Source: Pseudorhodoferax sp. Leaf274 (lineage in GTDB: Bacteria; Pseudomonadota; Gammaproteobacteria; Burkholderiales; Burkholderiaceae_C). From it: DNA of 64,000 nt. Shown here piece by piece: positions 63,153 to 64,000 of the stretch. The position numbers and the translations under genes were made by a program. The notes under the pieces were generated by a model. That model saw only the letters and a list, made by a program, of their open reading frames with translations, made no database searches and was not told the origin of the DNA. The stretch is from positions 356,735 to 420,734 of the forward strand of contig NZ_LMNA01000001.1 of NCBI RefSeq assembly GCF_001422445.1. Reading direction: 5' to 3'. Positions within the stretch are counted from its first letter, which is position 1; each line of letters starts with the position of its first letter.

Positions 63153-64000
63153 ATGTTCCACCGTCGCCACCTGCTCGCCGCCAGCGCCCTCGGCCTGGCC
63201 CTGCCACGCGCCTTCGCCGCGCAGGACCCCCTCCGCATCGGCCTCATCGCCGAGATGTCGGGCCCCTTCGCCGAGTTCGGCCGCCAGATGCAGGCCGGCA
63301 TCGCGGTCTACCAGAAGCAGTTCGGCGACAGCGTCGCCGGCCGCAAGGTGGAGGTCGTCGTCAAGGACGTGGCCGGCCCCAACCCCGAACTGGCCAAGCG
63401 GCTCGCGCAGGAGCTCATCGTGCGCGACAAGGTCGGCGTGCTGGCCGGCTTCGGCTTCACGCCCAATGCGCTGTCGGTCGCGCCGATTGCCACGCAGGCC
63501 AAGGTGCCCATGGTGGTCATGAACGCCGCCGCGGCCAAGTTGACCGAGAAGTCGCCCTTCATGGTGCGCACCTCGTTCGACTACCCCAACACCGTGCCGC
63601 CGATTGCGGAGTGGGCCGCGCAGAAGGGCTCGAAGAAGGCCTACGTGATCGTGGCCGACTACGCGCCCGGCCACGACGCCGAGGCCGCGTTCCTGGCTGC
63701 CTACAAGGCCACGGGCGGCGAGATCGTGGGCAGCGTGCGCACGCCGCTGGTCACGCTGGACTTTTCGCCCTACATGCAGCGCGTGAAGGATGCGAAGCCC
63801 GACCTGCTGTTCGCCTTCGTCAACGGCGGCGACGTGGCGCCGGCCTTCATCCGCGAGTACCGCGAGAAGGGCCTGGAGCAGGCCGGCATCCAGCTGGTCG
63901 GCACGGGCGACATCGTGGACGAGGCCATCATCGAGACCATCGGCGAGCGCGCGCTGGGGCTGACCACGGTCTACCCCTATTCCATGCACCACAAGTCGGA
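63153..64000 (+). CDS. second ABC substrate-binding protein, cut by window end
   Basis: The first 282 residues of a LivK/AmiC-like periplasmic binding protein; the frame is still open at 64000. The signal peptide MFHRRHLLAASALGLALPRAFAA has a basic start. It then reads DPLRIGLIAEMSGPFAEFGRQMQAGIAVYQKQF, closely parallel to the protein at 58560, including VVMNAAAAKLTEKSPFMVRTSFD and YVIVADYAPGHDAEAAF. An AAGGAG is at 63141-63146. The two binding proteins are diverged duplicates sharing one transporter, which would widen its substrate range. About 110 residues are missing. Confidence 0.93.
   Translation, partial: MFHRRHLLAASALGLALPRAFAAQDPLRIGLIAEMSGPFAEFGRQMQAGIAVYQKQFGDSVAGRKVEVVVKDVAGPNPELAKRLAQELIVRDKVGVLAGFGFTPNALSVAPIATQAKVPMVVMNAAAAKLTEKSPFMVRTSFDYPNTVPPIAEWAAQKGSKKAYVIVADYAPGHDAEAAFLAAYKATGGEIVGSVRTPLVTLDFSPYMQRVKDAKPDLLFAFVNGGDVAPAFIREYREKGLEQAGIQLVGTGDIVDEAIIETIGERALGLTTVYPYSMHHKS

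Overview
The window is 64 kb of very GC-rich, densely packed chromosome. The tripartite-tricarboxylate (Bug/TctC-like) solute-binding proteins, the gene families present, the operon style and a GC-rich hairpin repeat between genes all point to a betaproteobacterium of the order Burkholderiales, most likely Comamonadaceae. This is inferred from gene content; there is no rRNA in the window. I saw no tRNA, CRISPR array, insertion sequence or prophage. It reads as ordinary chromosome rich in catabolic accessory operons.

Layout. (1) 1-3125: sugar-acid operon: glucarate dehydratase (cut by the window edge), a Bug binding protein and a LacI-type repressor, with three LacI-like operator sequences between them. 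(2) 3196-6598: three-gene ABC-2 exporter and a cytochrome b561. (3) 6602-10270: putrescine-degradation set (aminotransferase, gamma-glutamylputrescine synthetase, gamma-Glu-GABA hydrolase). (4) 10368-14663: housekeeping and small genes (YafJ-like amidotransferase, DHA2 efflux pump, tautomerase, CWC zinc-ribbon-like protein, DUF1304, AI-2E family permease). (5) 14816-18932: malate synthase G, a serine hydrolase and a DUF3016 lipoprotein. (6) 18910-29085: a CoA-thioester catabolic island: 2-methylfumaryl-CoA isomerase-like protein, thiolase, enoyl-CoA hydratase, SDR, ADP-forming acyl-CoA synthetase and Bug protein, divergent from a LysR regulator; then a chemoreceptor remnant, a mesaconyl-C4-CoA-hydratase-like hot-dog enzyme and a second class I amidotransferase. 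(7) 29176-34039: S8 protease with a C-terminal sorting tail, SlyD, PAP2 phosphatase, VOC protein, MFS transporter. (8) 34051-38442: two-component system divergent from a RidA-like lipoprotein and a Tat-exported PLP enzyme. (9) 38447-43007: DUF3883 protein, small helical protein, GAPDH and transketolase. (10) 43126-53069: MBL hydrolase, ribitol-dehydrogenase-like SDR, phytase-like esterase, WrbA, MurU-like nucleotidyltransferase, PepP, SGNH hydrolase, OpgC, YihY and a 49-residue ORF. (11) 53188-64000: GntR regulator divergent from a Rieske oxygenase, glutamine-synthetase-like ligase, ferredoxin and ferredoxin reductase, followed by a branched-chain-type ABC importer with two binding proteins, the second cut by the window edge.

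Three parts deserve most attention. One is the extracytoplasmic PLP-enzyme/RidA pair with its own sensor system. The second is the Rieske oxygenase plus glutamine-synthetase-like operon, which looks built to import, gamma-glutamylate and oxygenate an unidentified amine, with three TGCATGCA operators in its control region. The third is the CoA island, which holds homologues of two consecutive enzymes of the 3-hydroxypropionate bicycle. Functional statements rest on motifs and on family knowledge recalled without database searches.
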